From the NCBI GenBank assembly GCA_031292525.1, contig JARLGY010000044.1, forward strand, positions 1-64,000: a DNA stretch of 64,000 bases, read 5' to 3'. Numbering within the stretch: position 1 is the stretch's first letter; each line of letters opens with the position of its first letter. Below are positions 15,097 through 22,466 of the stretch, piece by piece. The translations under genes were made by a program, and so were the position numbers. The stretch comes from Flavipsychrobacter sp. Lineage in GTDB: Bacteria > Bacteroidota > Bacteroidia > Chitinophagales > Chitinophagaceae. A model generated the notes under the pieces. That model was given only the letters and a program-made list of their open reading frames with translations, was not told where the DNA came from and ran no database searches.

Positions 15097-16527
15097 ATGG
15101 CAAATGAGAATAAGCTGCAAAATATAATAAGCCACTGCAAAGAGTATGGCTTCATCTTCCCATCAAGCGAGATATATGATGGTCTGAGCGCCGTATATGA
15201 CTATGGCCAGTATGGTGCAGAATTGAAAAGGAACATACGCGACTACTGGTGGCGGAGTATGACCCAGATGAATGATAATATAGTAGGTATAGATGCCGCT
15301 ATATTCATGCACCCTACCGTGTGGAAGGCTAGTGGCCACGTAGACAACTTCAGTGACCCTATGATAGACAATAAGGATAGCCAGAAACGCTACCGTGTTG
15401 ACCATCTCATTGAAGGCTATGCTGAAACGCTTCCCGAAGCTGAAGCCACCGCGGTACTTGCAGAAATGGATCACTTGCTCGCTGCTAATGATTTTTCGGG
15501 CCTCAAACAATTTGTAGAAGACAAGAAGATAAAATGTGGCGTTAGCGGAACCAGCAACTGGACCGATGTGCGCCAGTTCAACCTGATGTTTTCTACAGAG
15601 GTAGGTTCTGTGGCAGAGGATGCCAGTACTATTTACCTGCGTCCCGAAACAGCACAAGGTATATTTGTGAATTTCCTGAACGTGCAGAAGACCGCCCGTA
15701 TGAAGATACCTTTTGGTATTGCCCAAACAGGTAAAGCTTTCCGGAATGAGATAGTAGCCCGCCAGTTCATATTTCGTATGCGGGAGTTTGAGCAAATGGA
15801 AATGCAGTTCTTCATAAAGCCAGGTACACAAAAAGAATGGTATGAATACTGGAAAGAGGCCCGCATGAAGTGGCACCTGGGCCTGGGCATCAGTGCCGAT
15901 AAGTACCGCTTTCACGACCATGTAAAACTGGCGCACTATGCTGATGCGGCCTGCGATATAGAATATGATTTCACTTTTGGTTTTAAGGAACTGGAAGGCA
16001 TACATAGCCGTACCGATTTTGACCTGAAGCAACACCAGGAATACAGCGGTAAAAAGCTTACTTACTTTGATACGGAAATCAACCAGCACTATGTGCCTTA
16101 TGTAATAGAAACTTCCATAGGGCTTGATCGTACCGTATTAATGATACTGAGCGAGGCTTATGAAGAGGAAGACCTGAGCACTGCTGATAAACAGGATAGC
16201 CGATCGCTATTAAGGATACCAGCTATGCTGGCACCTATAAAACTGGCAATATTCCCACTTACGAAGAAGGACGGACTACCAGAGATGGCTAAACAACTGA
16301 TAGAAGAATGCAAACCTTACTTTAAATGTTTTTATGAAGAAAAGGATGCTATAGGTAAGCGTTACCGTCGCCAGGATGCTATAGGTACACCATTCTGTGT
16401 AACCATAGACCACCAGACCAAGGAAGATAACACTGTTACCATCCGTCACCGCGATAGCATGCTGCAGGAGCGCATGCCGCTGAGCGAAATAAGGCAATAC
16501 ATACAGGAACAGACAAAAATGTTCTAA
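15097..16527 (+). CDS. glyQS: Glycine--tRNA ligase, single-chain alpha2 type
   Basis: This 476-residue class II aminoacyl-tRNA synthetase is of the single-chain (archaeal/eukaryotic-like) type, not the separate alpha and beta type. The N-terminus has GFIFPSSEIYDGL and the glycine-specific ...VYDYGQYGAELK block. Class II motif 2 is seen as FRNEI...FIFRMREFEQMEMQFF near residues 209-245, and motif 3 as SIGLDRTVL near 344. The last 110 residues form the anticodon-binding domain (APIKLAIFPL to the end). It charges tRNA-Gly with glycine in the cytoplasm. It has its own -7 element and is followed by a strong terminator at 16554-16584. Confidence 0.95.
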   Translation: MANENKLQNIISHCKEYGFIFPSSEIYDGLSAVYDYGQYGAELKRNIRDYWWRSMTQMNDNIVGIDAAIFMHPTVWKASGHVDNFSDPMIDNKDSQKRYRVDHLIEGYAETLPEAEATAVLAEMDHLLAANDFSGLKQFVEDKKIKCGVSGTSNWTDVRQFNLMFSTEVGSVAEDASTIYLRPETAQGIFVNFLNVQKTARMKIPFGIAQTGKAFRNEIVARQFIFRMREFEQMEMQFFIKPGTQKEWYEYWKEARMKWHLGLGISADKYRFHDHVKLAHYADAACDIEYDFTFGFKELEGIHSRTDFDLKQHQEYSGKKLTYFDTEINQHYVPYVIETSIGLDRTVLMILSEAYEEEDLSTADKQDSRSLLRIPAMLAPIKLAIFPLTKKDGLPEMAKQLIEECKPYFKCFYEEKDAIGKRYRRQDAIGTPFCVTIDHQTKEDNTVTIRHRDSMLQERMPLSEIRQYIQEQTKMF

Positions 16528-16553
16528 GCCAATATATTTATTGAAACTAACTT

Positions 16554-16584
16554 AACTTACTGCCGCAAAGCAGTAAGTTTTTTT
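16554..16584 (+). terminator. Terminator of glyQS touching the next start codon
   Basis: ACTTACTGC (16555-16563) pairs with GCAGTAAGT (16570-16578) across a CGCAAA loop, then a seven-base T-run ends directly at the ATG of the next gene. It is a good intrinsic terminator for glyQS and could also reduce read-through into the next gene. Confidence 0.75.
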
Positions 16585-16905
16585 ATGTCAGATATTATAG
16601 CACAGGTATCGAGTGCCATACAGCAGGAAATGGGATTGCAGTTACCTGGAATGATAACGGAAGAAGAATTACTGAGAATTCTGGCATTAAAGATAAAAGC
16701 TTTACTGGAACGGGATACAGAAGCTTTCTTTCAACTGATGTACCGGCTTGACATACAAGAGCATAAGCTTTACGATGCCATGAATACCGGTGATGCGCCG
16801 CAAGCCATTGCACATCTTATTTACCTGCGGCAAATAGAAAAGGTACAGAGCAGGAGGGACAACAGACCCGGATATAACGAAGAAGATGCCGACTTGAAAT
16901 GGTAA
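16585..16905 (+). CDS. Small uncharacterised cytoplasmic protein
   Basis: This 106-residue, mostly helical, soluble protein has no signal peptide or membrane segment (MSDIIAQVSSAIQQEM at the start, then EEELLRILALKIKALLERD). I do not recognise a named domain. The ATG follows the T-run of the glyQS terminator without any space for a ribosome-binding site. Translation may start from a leaderless or read-through transcript, or at Met16 (16630). It is followed 33 bases later by the membrane metalloprotease-like gene on the same strand, so the two may be co-transcribed. Coding potential is supported by length and amino-acid balance. No function is proposed. Confidence 0.6.
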   Translation: MSDIIAQVSSAIQQEMGLQLPGMITEEELLRILALKIKALLERDTEAFFQLMYRLDIQEHKLYDAMNTGDAPQAIAHLIYLRQIEKVQSRRDNRPGYNEEDADLKW

Positions 16906-16938
16906 CAATAACTGCCGTACTTACATCATTTAGATAAC

Positions 16939-17586
16939 ATGGACTTACGTGTACCTCCCCACTTTAATAAAAAAACCTTTGTTCTTCTTTTCATAGGCTT
17001 TATAGTGTTTACATTGGCGGGCACAATGTTGCATGAGTTGGGGCATTTTCTTACAGGAAGGCTCCTGGGGTACAAAGGACAGCACATTTCTTACGCTTTT
17101 ACAAATATGGGTTATAAGCCTGGCACCCTTCCTAAGACTGATGAATGGAACCGCGATCGGCTTCTATTCATTATGGGTGGCCCGTTACAAACAATAGCTA
17201 CGGGTACTTTAAGCTTTTTGCTGTTGTACTTGTTTTGCTCCGATTCTGTTCACCGGCAAAAGCTGAAGGTTGGGCAATGGCTGCTTATTTTGCTCTCTTT
17301 ATTCTGGCTGCGCGAATTATTTGATTTTGTGTGTGCCGTCTTGATGGCTATAATTGGTACCTACAAGTACACAGGCGATGAGTTTAAAATCGCCCTGCAA
17401 CTACACTGGAACAGGTGGTTGTTTTCTTCGGTGTTGGCGCTTATTGCGTTTGTGGTTCTGGTTATAATTACATTCAGGTTTGTTCCTGTACAGCAACGAT
17501 TTACCTTCCTGATTGCTGGACTTATAGGCGGCATTGCGGGGGCAGTACTATGGTTGGTATTGTTAGGGCCGGTCATAATGCCCTAA
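16939..17586 (+). CDS. M50-like zinc metalloprotease-related membrane protein
   Basis: This 215-residue membrane protein has about four or five hydrophobic segments. The first (residues about 13-30) runs into MLHELGHFLTGRLLGY, an HExxH zinc motif placed at the end of a membrane helix, as in M50/site-2-type proteases. The second M50 signature (NxxPxxxxDG) is not apparent. It may therefore be a divergent or inactive member, or belong to one of the HELGH-containing M50B-like families of unknown role. It sits at the inner membrane. The gene ends 12 bases from the convergent response-regulator gene. Membrane topology and the motif are visible; protease activity is inferred. Confidence 0.7.
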   Translation: MDLRVPPHFNKKTFVLLFIGFIVFTLAGTMLHELGHFLTGRLLGYKGQHISYAFTNMGYKPGTLPKTDEWNRDRLLFIMGGPLQTIATGTLSFLLLYLFCSDSVHRQKLKVGQWLLILLSLFWLRELFDFVCAVLMAIIGTYKYTGDEFKIALQLHWNRWLFSSVLALIAFVVLVIITFRFVPVQQRFTFLIAGLIGGIAGAVLWLVLLGPVIMP

Positions 17587-17598
17587 CTATCGTGGAGG

Positions 17599-18303
17599 TT
17601 ATGCCGTGAATTTGTAGCCTATACCTCTCACCGAGTGGAAATGTTTAGGGTTACGGCTATCCTCTTCAAAATACTTACGGAAGTTGAGGATAAAGTTATC
17701 AATAGTGCGAGTGGTTGGGTAAACATTATAGCCCCACACGATCTGCAATATCTGTTCGCGCGATACCACATTACCTTCGTGCTCTACTAATAGTTTTAAT
17801 AAAGCAGCTTCCTTTTTGCTTAGTTCTTGTGTGGCGCCATTCTTATCTATACACTCATGGGCAGCAAAATCTATCTTACAGCCATCAAATTCATATATGT
17901 CAGCAACGGATTGCGGCTCCTTTATCTTCTTGTTTTTTACTATTAGCTTATCCACACGCAGCAACAGTTCTTCCAGGTTGAAGGGTTTTGTGAGGTAGTC
18001 ATCGCCCCCTTTTTTAAGACCTTCTACCTTATCTGCACTGCTATTACGGGCTGATAAGAATAGAATGGGCACATCATTGTGCTGCATCCGGATGGTTTCA
18101 CACACGGTTACGCCATCCATACCTGGCAGCATTATATCCAGCACAATAAGGTCAAAATATTCATTCTTAACCATTTTAAGAACCAGGGGGCCATTGTCTG
18201 CTGTGGTCACTTCATAGCCTTCAAGTTCCAGGTTCAGCTTTAGCGCTTCCCGCAGGCTTTCCTCATCTTCTACCACAAGTATGCTTGCTTTCTTTACTGC
18301 CAT
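17599..18303 (-). CDS. OmpR/PhoB-family response regulator
   Basis: This 234-residue two-domain regulator has a receiver at 1-120 with acidic residues in VVEDEES, phospho-acceptor Asp56 in DLIVLDIMLPGMDG, Ser84 and Lys106 in YLTKPF. A winged-helix DNA-binding domain follows at about 135-232 (SKKEAALLKLLVEHEGNVVSREQ, TIDNFILNFRKYFE, VRGIGYKF). All receiver residues are present, so it should be phosphorylatable and bind DNA as a dimer. No histidine kinase is adjacent, so it is an orphan within this window. The same Arg-Thr-Ile-Asp-Asn wing is common in Bacteroidota regulators of the RprY kind, but I would not assign a name. Confidence 0.92.
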   Translation of the reverse strand: MAVKKASILVVEDEESLREALKLNLELEGYEVTTADNGPLVLKMVKNEYFDLIVLDIMLPGMDGVTVCETIRMQHNDVPILFLSARNSSADKVEGLKKGGDDYLTKPFNLEELLLRVDKLIVKNKKIKEPQSVADIYEFDGCKIDFAAHECIDKNGATQELSKKEAALLKLLVEHEGNVVSREQILQIVWGYNVYPTTRTIDNFILNFRKYFEEDSRNPKHFHSVRGIGYKFTA

Positions 18304-18449
18304 TTTCTTTAGTTTATTAAATAAAAAGCTATTGCAATTTTCCTGCCACGGAAAAGCGGTTAAATATATACGATAAAGCTTTGTATCCGGTTCGCCACAA
18401 GAAAATAAATAATTTAGATCATTGCTATGGTGTGAATAAAAAATTATGC

Positions 18450-18457
18450 TACCTTTG
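18450..18457 (+). promoter_or_regulatory. -7 promoter element of tRNA-Leu
   Basis: TACCTTTG matches TAnnTTTG and ends 14 bases before the mature tRNA 5' end. Confidence 0.7.
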
Positions 18458-18471
18458 CCGTCCCAAATATT

Positions 18472-18553
18472 GCGGGCGTGGTGAAATTGGTAGACACGCT
18501 AGACTTAGGATCTAGTGCTGTGAGGCTTGGGGGTTCGAGTCCCTCCGCCCGCA
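18472..18553 (+). tRNA. tRNA-Leu (anticodon TAG)
   Basis: The acceptor GCGGGCG/CGCCCGC has discriminator A at 18553. The anticodon stem CTAGA/TCTAG encloses the loop CTTAGGA with anticodon TAG, which reads CUN leucine codons. A long class II variable arm and the T-arm GGGGGTTCGAGTCCCTC follow. The CCA end is not encoded. Confidence 0.95.
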
Positions 18554-18567
18554 CTTAAATATAAATT

Positions 18568-18601
18568 AGTCGGTCTTGGCTTAGCCGAGCCCGACTTTTT
18601 T
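18568..18601 (+). terminator. Terminator of tRNA-Leu
   Basis: AGTCGG pairs with CCGACT, and an inner stem CTTGGC/GCCGAG closes on a TTA loop. A seven-base T-run follows. It lies just after the tRNA and before the trigger factor gene. Confidence 0.8.
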
Positions 18602-18622
18602 CTTAACACCAAAATTTGAAAA

Positions 18623-19996
18623 ATGGCTACAGTAACGCGCGAAAGCATAGGTAACCTGCACGATAAAATAACTGTTAAATTAACTAAAGAAGATTACCTG
18701 CCTTCATTTGAAAAGCAATTGAAGCAGCAGGCCAAATCTGTTGCTATGCCCGGTTTTCGTAAAGGCATGGTACCATTTGGCATGGTAAAGAAGATGTATG
18801 GCCAGTCTATTTTTACTGACGAGGTTTTAAAAACTGCGGGCCGCCAGCTGGAAGATTACTTGAAAGCGGAAAAGCTTGCCATATTTGCACAGCCAATGGT
18901 TATGCCTACACGTACCAGCAGACTGGATATGGATGCAGCTGCTGATGTGGACTTTGATTTTGAAATAGGCATAAAACCTGATTTTGAAATTACCCCCCTG
19001 AAAGAAAAACAAAAGCTTACAAAGTATAGTATTGCCATTAGCGATACAATGATGGACGATGAGCTGAAGCGTATAGCACAACGCTTTGGTAAAACAGAAG
19101 ACCTGGAAGTAATTGGCGGTAAAGAAGACCTGATATCAGCAGCATATGAAGCCAGCTATGCCGGTGGCAATACACTTGCAGATGCACAGAAGACCGAAGA
19201 TGTGATGCCCCTTGAAAAATTCCCTGCCAAACTGCAGGAATTGCTGATGGGCAAGCATGTGAATGATACCGTAGTTTTTGCACCTGCTGAGGTTTGCACT
19301 ACGGAAGAGCTGGCTGCCTTCCTGAAGAACCCGCTGAAGCAGGGGGAAGAAGCCGCAAACAACCACTACAAGCTCACTATTACCCGCATTGCCCAGTTGA
19401 TACCACACGAACTGAATGCAGAGCTTTTCTTACAGGTGTTCCCTAATGAAATGATCACTGAAGAAAAAGCCTTTAGGGAAAAGATAAAAGGTGAACTGAG
19501 CCGCGAGTTTGAACGCATTGCTACTGACCGCCTGCACAATGAAATGTACGAGCTGCTGGTGCACACTACCCCTATTGAGTTGCCTGTACCCTTCCTGAAA
19601 CGCTGGATGCGCGAAGGTGGTGAAGCCAGGAAAACAGACAGGGAAGTAGAAGCTGAATTTGGCAGCTTTGACCATCAGTTGCGCTGGACATTGATCAGCG
19701 ACCAGCTGATCATCAACAACAACATACAGATAACCCGCGACGAAGTACTGAACGATATAAAGAGCAAGGTACTGGCTTACTTTGGCATGGACAGCGATGA
19801 AGATGCACCGTGGCTGGAAAGCTACATGCTGAAGGTAGTGAAGGAAGAAAAGACCCTTGACGAAACTTATCGCCGCCTGTTATTTGCTAAACTGTTTACC
19901 TTCCTGGAAACGCAGTTTGACATTGAGCATAAGGAAGTAAGCGAAGAAGAGTTCTTTAAAGCTCCTGATGCACATGCGCATCACCACCATCATTAA
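18623..19996 (+). CDS. tig: Trigger factor, ribosome-associated chaperone and peptidyl-prolyl isomerase
   Basis: This 457-residue protein has the trigger factor layout. The N-terminal ribosome-binding domain contains the signature PGFRKGMVPFGMVKKMYG (about residues 43-60). A degenerate FKBP-like segment lies at about 150-255, and a helical C-terminal arm domain at about 265-430 forms the chaperone cradle. It binds ribosomal protein L23 near the exit tunnel and shields new chains. The C-terminus ends in a natural histidine-rich tail (HAHHHHH), which could bind metal. The gene follows tRNA-Leu and its terminator and ends in its own strong terminator at 20020. The isomerase part is poorly conserved, as in other Bacteroidota forms. 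Confidence 0.92.
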   Translation: MATVTRESIGNLHDKITVKLTKEDYLPSFEKQLKQQAKSVAMPGFRKGMVPFGMVKKMYGQSIFTDEVLKTAGRQLEDYLKAEKLAIFAQPMVMPTRTSRLDMDAAADVDFDFEIGIKPDFEITPLKEKQKLTKYSIAISDTMMDDELKRIAQRFGKTEDLEVIGGKEDLISAAYEASYAGGNTLADAQKTEDVMPLEKFPAKLQELLMGKHVNDTVVFAPAEVCTTEELAAFLKNPLKQGEEAANNHYKLTITRIAQLIPHELNAELFLQVFPNEMITEEKAFREKIKGELSREFERIATDRLHNEMYELLVHTTPIELPVPFLKRWMREGGEARKTDREVEAEFGSFDHQLRWTLISDQLIINNNIQITRDEVLNDIKSKVLAYFGMDSDEDAPWLESYMLKVVKEEKTLDETYRRLLFAKLFTFLETQFDIEHKEVSEEEFFKAPDAHAHHHHH

Positions 19997-20019
19997 TCAG
20001 AACTGATAACTATATATTA

Positions 20020-20052
20020 GCCCGGTACCTGCAAAGTACCGGGCATTTTTTT
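20020..20052 (+). terminator. Terminator of trigger factor gene
   Basis: GCCCGGTAC pairs perfectly with GTACCGGGC across CTGCAAA, followed by A and a T-run. Confidence 0.9.
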
Positions 20053-20077
20053 GCTATTGCTGAAGCTGTGATATGAA

Positions 20078-20749
20078 CTATTCTTCTTTGCCCGCCACCA
20101 CAATAACTATCTCACCCTTAGGTGGATGTGCTTCGTAATGAGCGGCAAGTTCTTCGAGAGTGCCCTTGCGGGTCTCTTCGTATATCTTGGTAAGCTCGCG
20201 GCATACGGCAGCCTGGCGGGATGTGCGCAGATAGGTGCCGAGTTCCTGCAAGGTTTTTATGAGCCTGTGGGGCGATTCATACAGTATGATGGTGCGCTCT
20301 TCTTCTGCCAGTTTTTTCATAAAGGTCTGGCGGCCTTTTTTCAATGGGGGAAACCCTTCAAATACAAAGCTATTGGATGGTATGCCGCTCTGCACCAGCG
20401 CAGGCACAAAGGCTGTAGCGCCAGGGAGGCACTCAACAGGTATATTGTTACGGGTACACTCGCGTATGAGCAAAAAACCGGGATCTGATATGCCGGGAGT
20501 GCCGGCATCAGTGAGCAGGGCCAGCGTTTTGCCGGCAAGGAGGTGCTCTATTACTTTGGGTAAAGTTGTATGCTCATTGTGGGCATGGTAGGGCACCAAC
20601 TGCTTTTGAATGGCATAGTGCCTCAATAGTATGCTGCTGGTCCTGGTATCTTCACACAGAATGGCATCGGCGTTTTTAAGCACCTCTACAGCCCTGTAGG
20701 TGATATCACCCAGGTTGCCAATTGGAGATGGTACCAGGTATAGGCGCAT
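20078..20749 (-). CDS. rsmI: 16S rRNA (cytidine(1402)-2'-O)-methyltransferase
   Basis: This 223-residue tetrapyrrole-methylase-fold enzyme begins LYLVPSPIGNLGDITYRA and has the SAM-binding EDTRTS (about 34-39) and LTDAGTPGISDPG (about 79-91) motifs. A later IILYESPHRL block is typical of RsmI. It methylates the 2'-OH of C1402 in the decoding centre of the small ribosomal subunit. At 223 residues it is shorter than the Escherichia coli enzyme because the C-terminal extension is absent, which is common in this phylum. It follows purS on the same strand with a gap of about 40 bases that contains a GTCCGG/CCGGAC hairpin (20762-20783). The pair may be co-transcribed. Confidence 0.93.
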   Translation of the reverse strand: MRLYLVPSPIGNLGDITYRAVEVLKNADAILCEDTRTSSILLRHYAIQKQLVPYHAHNEHTTLPKVIEHLLAGKTLALLTDAGTPGISDPGFLLIRECTRNNIPVECLPGATAFVPALVQSGIPSNSFVFEGFPPLKKGRQTFMKKLAEEERTIILYESPHRLIKTLQELGTYLRTSRQAAVCRELTKIYEETRKGTLEELAAHYEAHPPKGEIVIVVAGKEE

Positions 20750-20761
20750 GTATATAGAACA

Positions 20762-20783
20762 GTCCGGACAAGGATGCCCGGAC
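20762..20783 (-). promoter_or_regulatory. Hairpin between purS and rsmI
   Basis: GTCCGG and CCGGAC form a 6-base-pair stem with a 10-base loop in the short gap. There is no U-run on the minus strand, so it is more likely a processing or attenuating hairpin than a terminator. Confidence 0.35.
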
Positions 20784-20790
20784 CTTTGTT

Positions 20791-21042
20791 TTAATTAGCA
20801 GTCAGTGAAAATTCAAAACTTTCCATTACCCCATTAGCCAGCAATTTCTTACAAGCTTCGGTGGTGAGGCTGTTTGCTTCAGCTTCATTAGCAGCTTCAA
20901 GGTGCAGTGTTACGTGCTTGCCTATACGAACATCGTGTACCTGGCTAAGACCAAGGTTGTGCAGGCTATTACTTACAGCCTTACCCTGTGGGTCAAGTAA
21001 CTCTTTATGCGGCATAATGTTGATGTGCGCTGTATATTTCAT
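20791..21042 (-). CDS. purS: Phosphoribosylformylglycinamidine synthase, subunit PurS
   Basis: This 83-residue protein has the PurS pattern: YTAHINIMPHKELLDPQGKAV at the N-terminus, then LGLSQVHDVRIGKHVTLHL and a C-terminal helix-strand ending ESFEFSLTAN. PurS joins PurL and PurQ in the small-PurL type of FGAM synthase, the fourth step of purine synthesis, and helps the complex assemble and channel ammonia. purL and purQ are not in the window, so the genes are dispersed. The gene lies between pssA and rsmI on the minus strand with short gaps, probably in one transcription unit. Confidence 0.9.
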   Translation of the reverse strand: MKYTAHINIMPHKELLDPQGKAVSNSLHNLGLSQVHDVRIGKHVTLHLEAANEAEANSLTTEACKKLLANGVMESFEFSLTAN

Positions 21043-21090
21043 ATTACTGTTTGTTTCTGTTTTATAAATTCTGTGTTATGCATTGGTAGC

Positions 21091-21852
21091 CTACGGCTGT
21101 TTATATACTAAAGACAATAGTATATAAACTATAAATGCCAGCGGTATAGCTGCTACATGTAAAAGCGGTATAGCCACAGCGGTAACTACTATAAGCAATA
21201 ATTGTGGCCAGGCGTATGCAGGCTTGAAGCTTGCAGGGATGATCTTAAAGAAACGAATACCAGATACCATAAGCCAGCACAGTATGCCTATAATAGCATA
21301 CAGTGTCCATTTGCCCTGCAACAGTGTGCCCAGGCCCAACGGATTGTACCAATTGAGCAATGGCAGCGTGGCTATAAACAAACCTACTGCGGGTATTGGC
21401 ATACCTATAAAAGAAGATTTTTGTTGTGTGGCGGTGGTGTTGAACCTTGCAAGCCTTAGGGCACCGAAGCATGCTATAAGAAAGGCAGGTGTCATAGCCA
21501 GCATAGGTACATCCATAGCGTTGGGCTGGCTCATGTAAGTGCCCCACAGCATTTTGAACAGTATCATGGATGGCGCAACACCGAAGGATACAACATCGGC
21601 CAGGGAATCGAGGTCTTTACCTATGGGGGAATATACTTTAAGGGCGCGCGCCGCCAAGCCATCGAACATATCGAAAATAGCGGCGGCAAATATGAACAGG
21701 CTACCTAAGTATGCTTGCTGGGTACCGTACACCCAGTACTGCTCACCATTGCTGAAGTTGGCCAAAAAAGGTTGTGCATTCAATATGAACGCGATGGCAA
21801 TACAGCCGCAAAAAAGGTTGGCCAGCGTAAGCAGGTTGGGTAAATGCTTCAT
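21091..21852 (-). CDS. pssA: CDP-diacylglycerol--serine O-phosphatidyltransferase
   Basis: This 253-residue polytopic inner-membrane enzyme has the CDP-alcohol phosphotransferase signature DG-x2-AR-x8-G-x3-D-x3-D. It is seen as DGLAARALKVYSPIGKDLD followed by SLADVVSFG (about residues 64-92). Six or more hydrophobic segments follow. The start MKHLPNLLTLANLFCGC is typical of the PssA subfamily, which makes phosphatidylserine from CDP-diacylglycerol and serine on the way to phosphatidylethanolamine. A -7 element lies at 21860-21867, only 7 bases upstream of the ATG, so the transcript has almost no leader. It is the first gene of a pssA-purS-rsmI run. Confidence 0.92.
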   Translation of the reverse strand: MKHLPNLLTLANLFCGCIAIAFILNAQPFLANFSNGEQYWVYGTQQAYLGSLFIFAAAIFDMFDGLAARALKVYSPIGKDLDSLADVVSFGVAPSMILFKMLWGTYMSQPNAMDVPMLAMTPAFLIACFGALRLARFNTTATQQKSSFIGMPIPAVGLFIATLPLLNWYNPLGLGTLLQGKWTLYAIIGILCWLMVSGIRFFKIIPASFKPAYAWPQLLLIVVTAVAIPLLHVAAIPLAFIVYILLSLVYKQP

Positions 21853-21859
21853 GAGGGGT

Positions 21860-21867
21860 CAAAAATA
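21860..21867 (-). promoter_or_regulatory. -7 promoter element of pssA
   Basis: TATTTTTG on the minus strand matches TAnnTTTG exactly, 7 bases upstream of the pssA start codon. Confidence 0.6.
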
Positions 21868-22466
21868 AGAATTAAAGCTGTAATGCGATAACGTGGTGAT
21901 GCAGTAATATGGGAGAAATATGAAAGGGGGGGCTGACAGCCATGTTTTAGTTGTTTATGTTTGATCTGGTGGGCTAAAAGCTTGTCCAGGTAAGGGTTCG
22001 ATTTTGCGCTTTTTAGACATTGATTGTGGGTGGCGGTGTTTGTTTTTGGATGAGTATGAGTGTAATCACCCAGACCGCTGGCCAGCCCACCTTGAAAAAA
22101 GAAGGGGGCTCTGAGGGGTTGTCCTGTCCGATTTTAAATCAAAAAGCGGACAGTGCGGATTTATCGCGGACCAAAACGCTTTATAGTGGCTAATATGCGA
22201 TTGTTTTAAACTGTCTGGTGTGTCCGGTACCGGACAGGTAGTGGTGATGAGGATGGGCAAATTTAATTTTTTAAATAGGGAATGCTGCTGCATGGTTTAT
22301 AGGTTTATGCGAACGTAAATTACTGTGTAGAGATATACCTGCCAAAAGATGATATCCACTGTTCCACGGACTGTAGTGTTCCACAGATGCGTACCTTGGA
22401 TGTTAATATAGATATTTGTCTCCTGTTTTGATAAGGGGGAACTACCTCAATTCTATAATTGCAATA
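21868..22466. other. Intergenic region with repeated TGTCCG half-sites
   Basis: This stretch of about 600 bases between the pssA promoter and the end of the giant T9SS gene has no supportable gene. The motif CTGTCCG/CGGACAG occurs as an inverted pair at 22124-22130 and 22147-22153. The perfect 16-base palindrome TGTCCGGTACCGGACA lies at 22221-22236. These may be protein-binding sites or RNA hairpins; nothing else stands out. Confidence 0.4.
22221..22236. repeat. Perfect 16-base palindrome
   Basis: TGTCCGGTACCGGACA reads the same on both strands. Its half-site TGTCCG recurs as an inverted pair about 90 bases to the left. Confidence 0.6.

Noticed and set aside
22066-22293. 75-codon frame in the pssA-upstream region
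   Set aside because: It runs through the palindromic sites, has poor amino-acid balance and no promoter.
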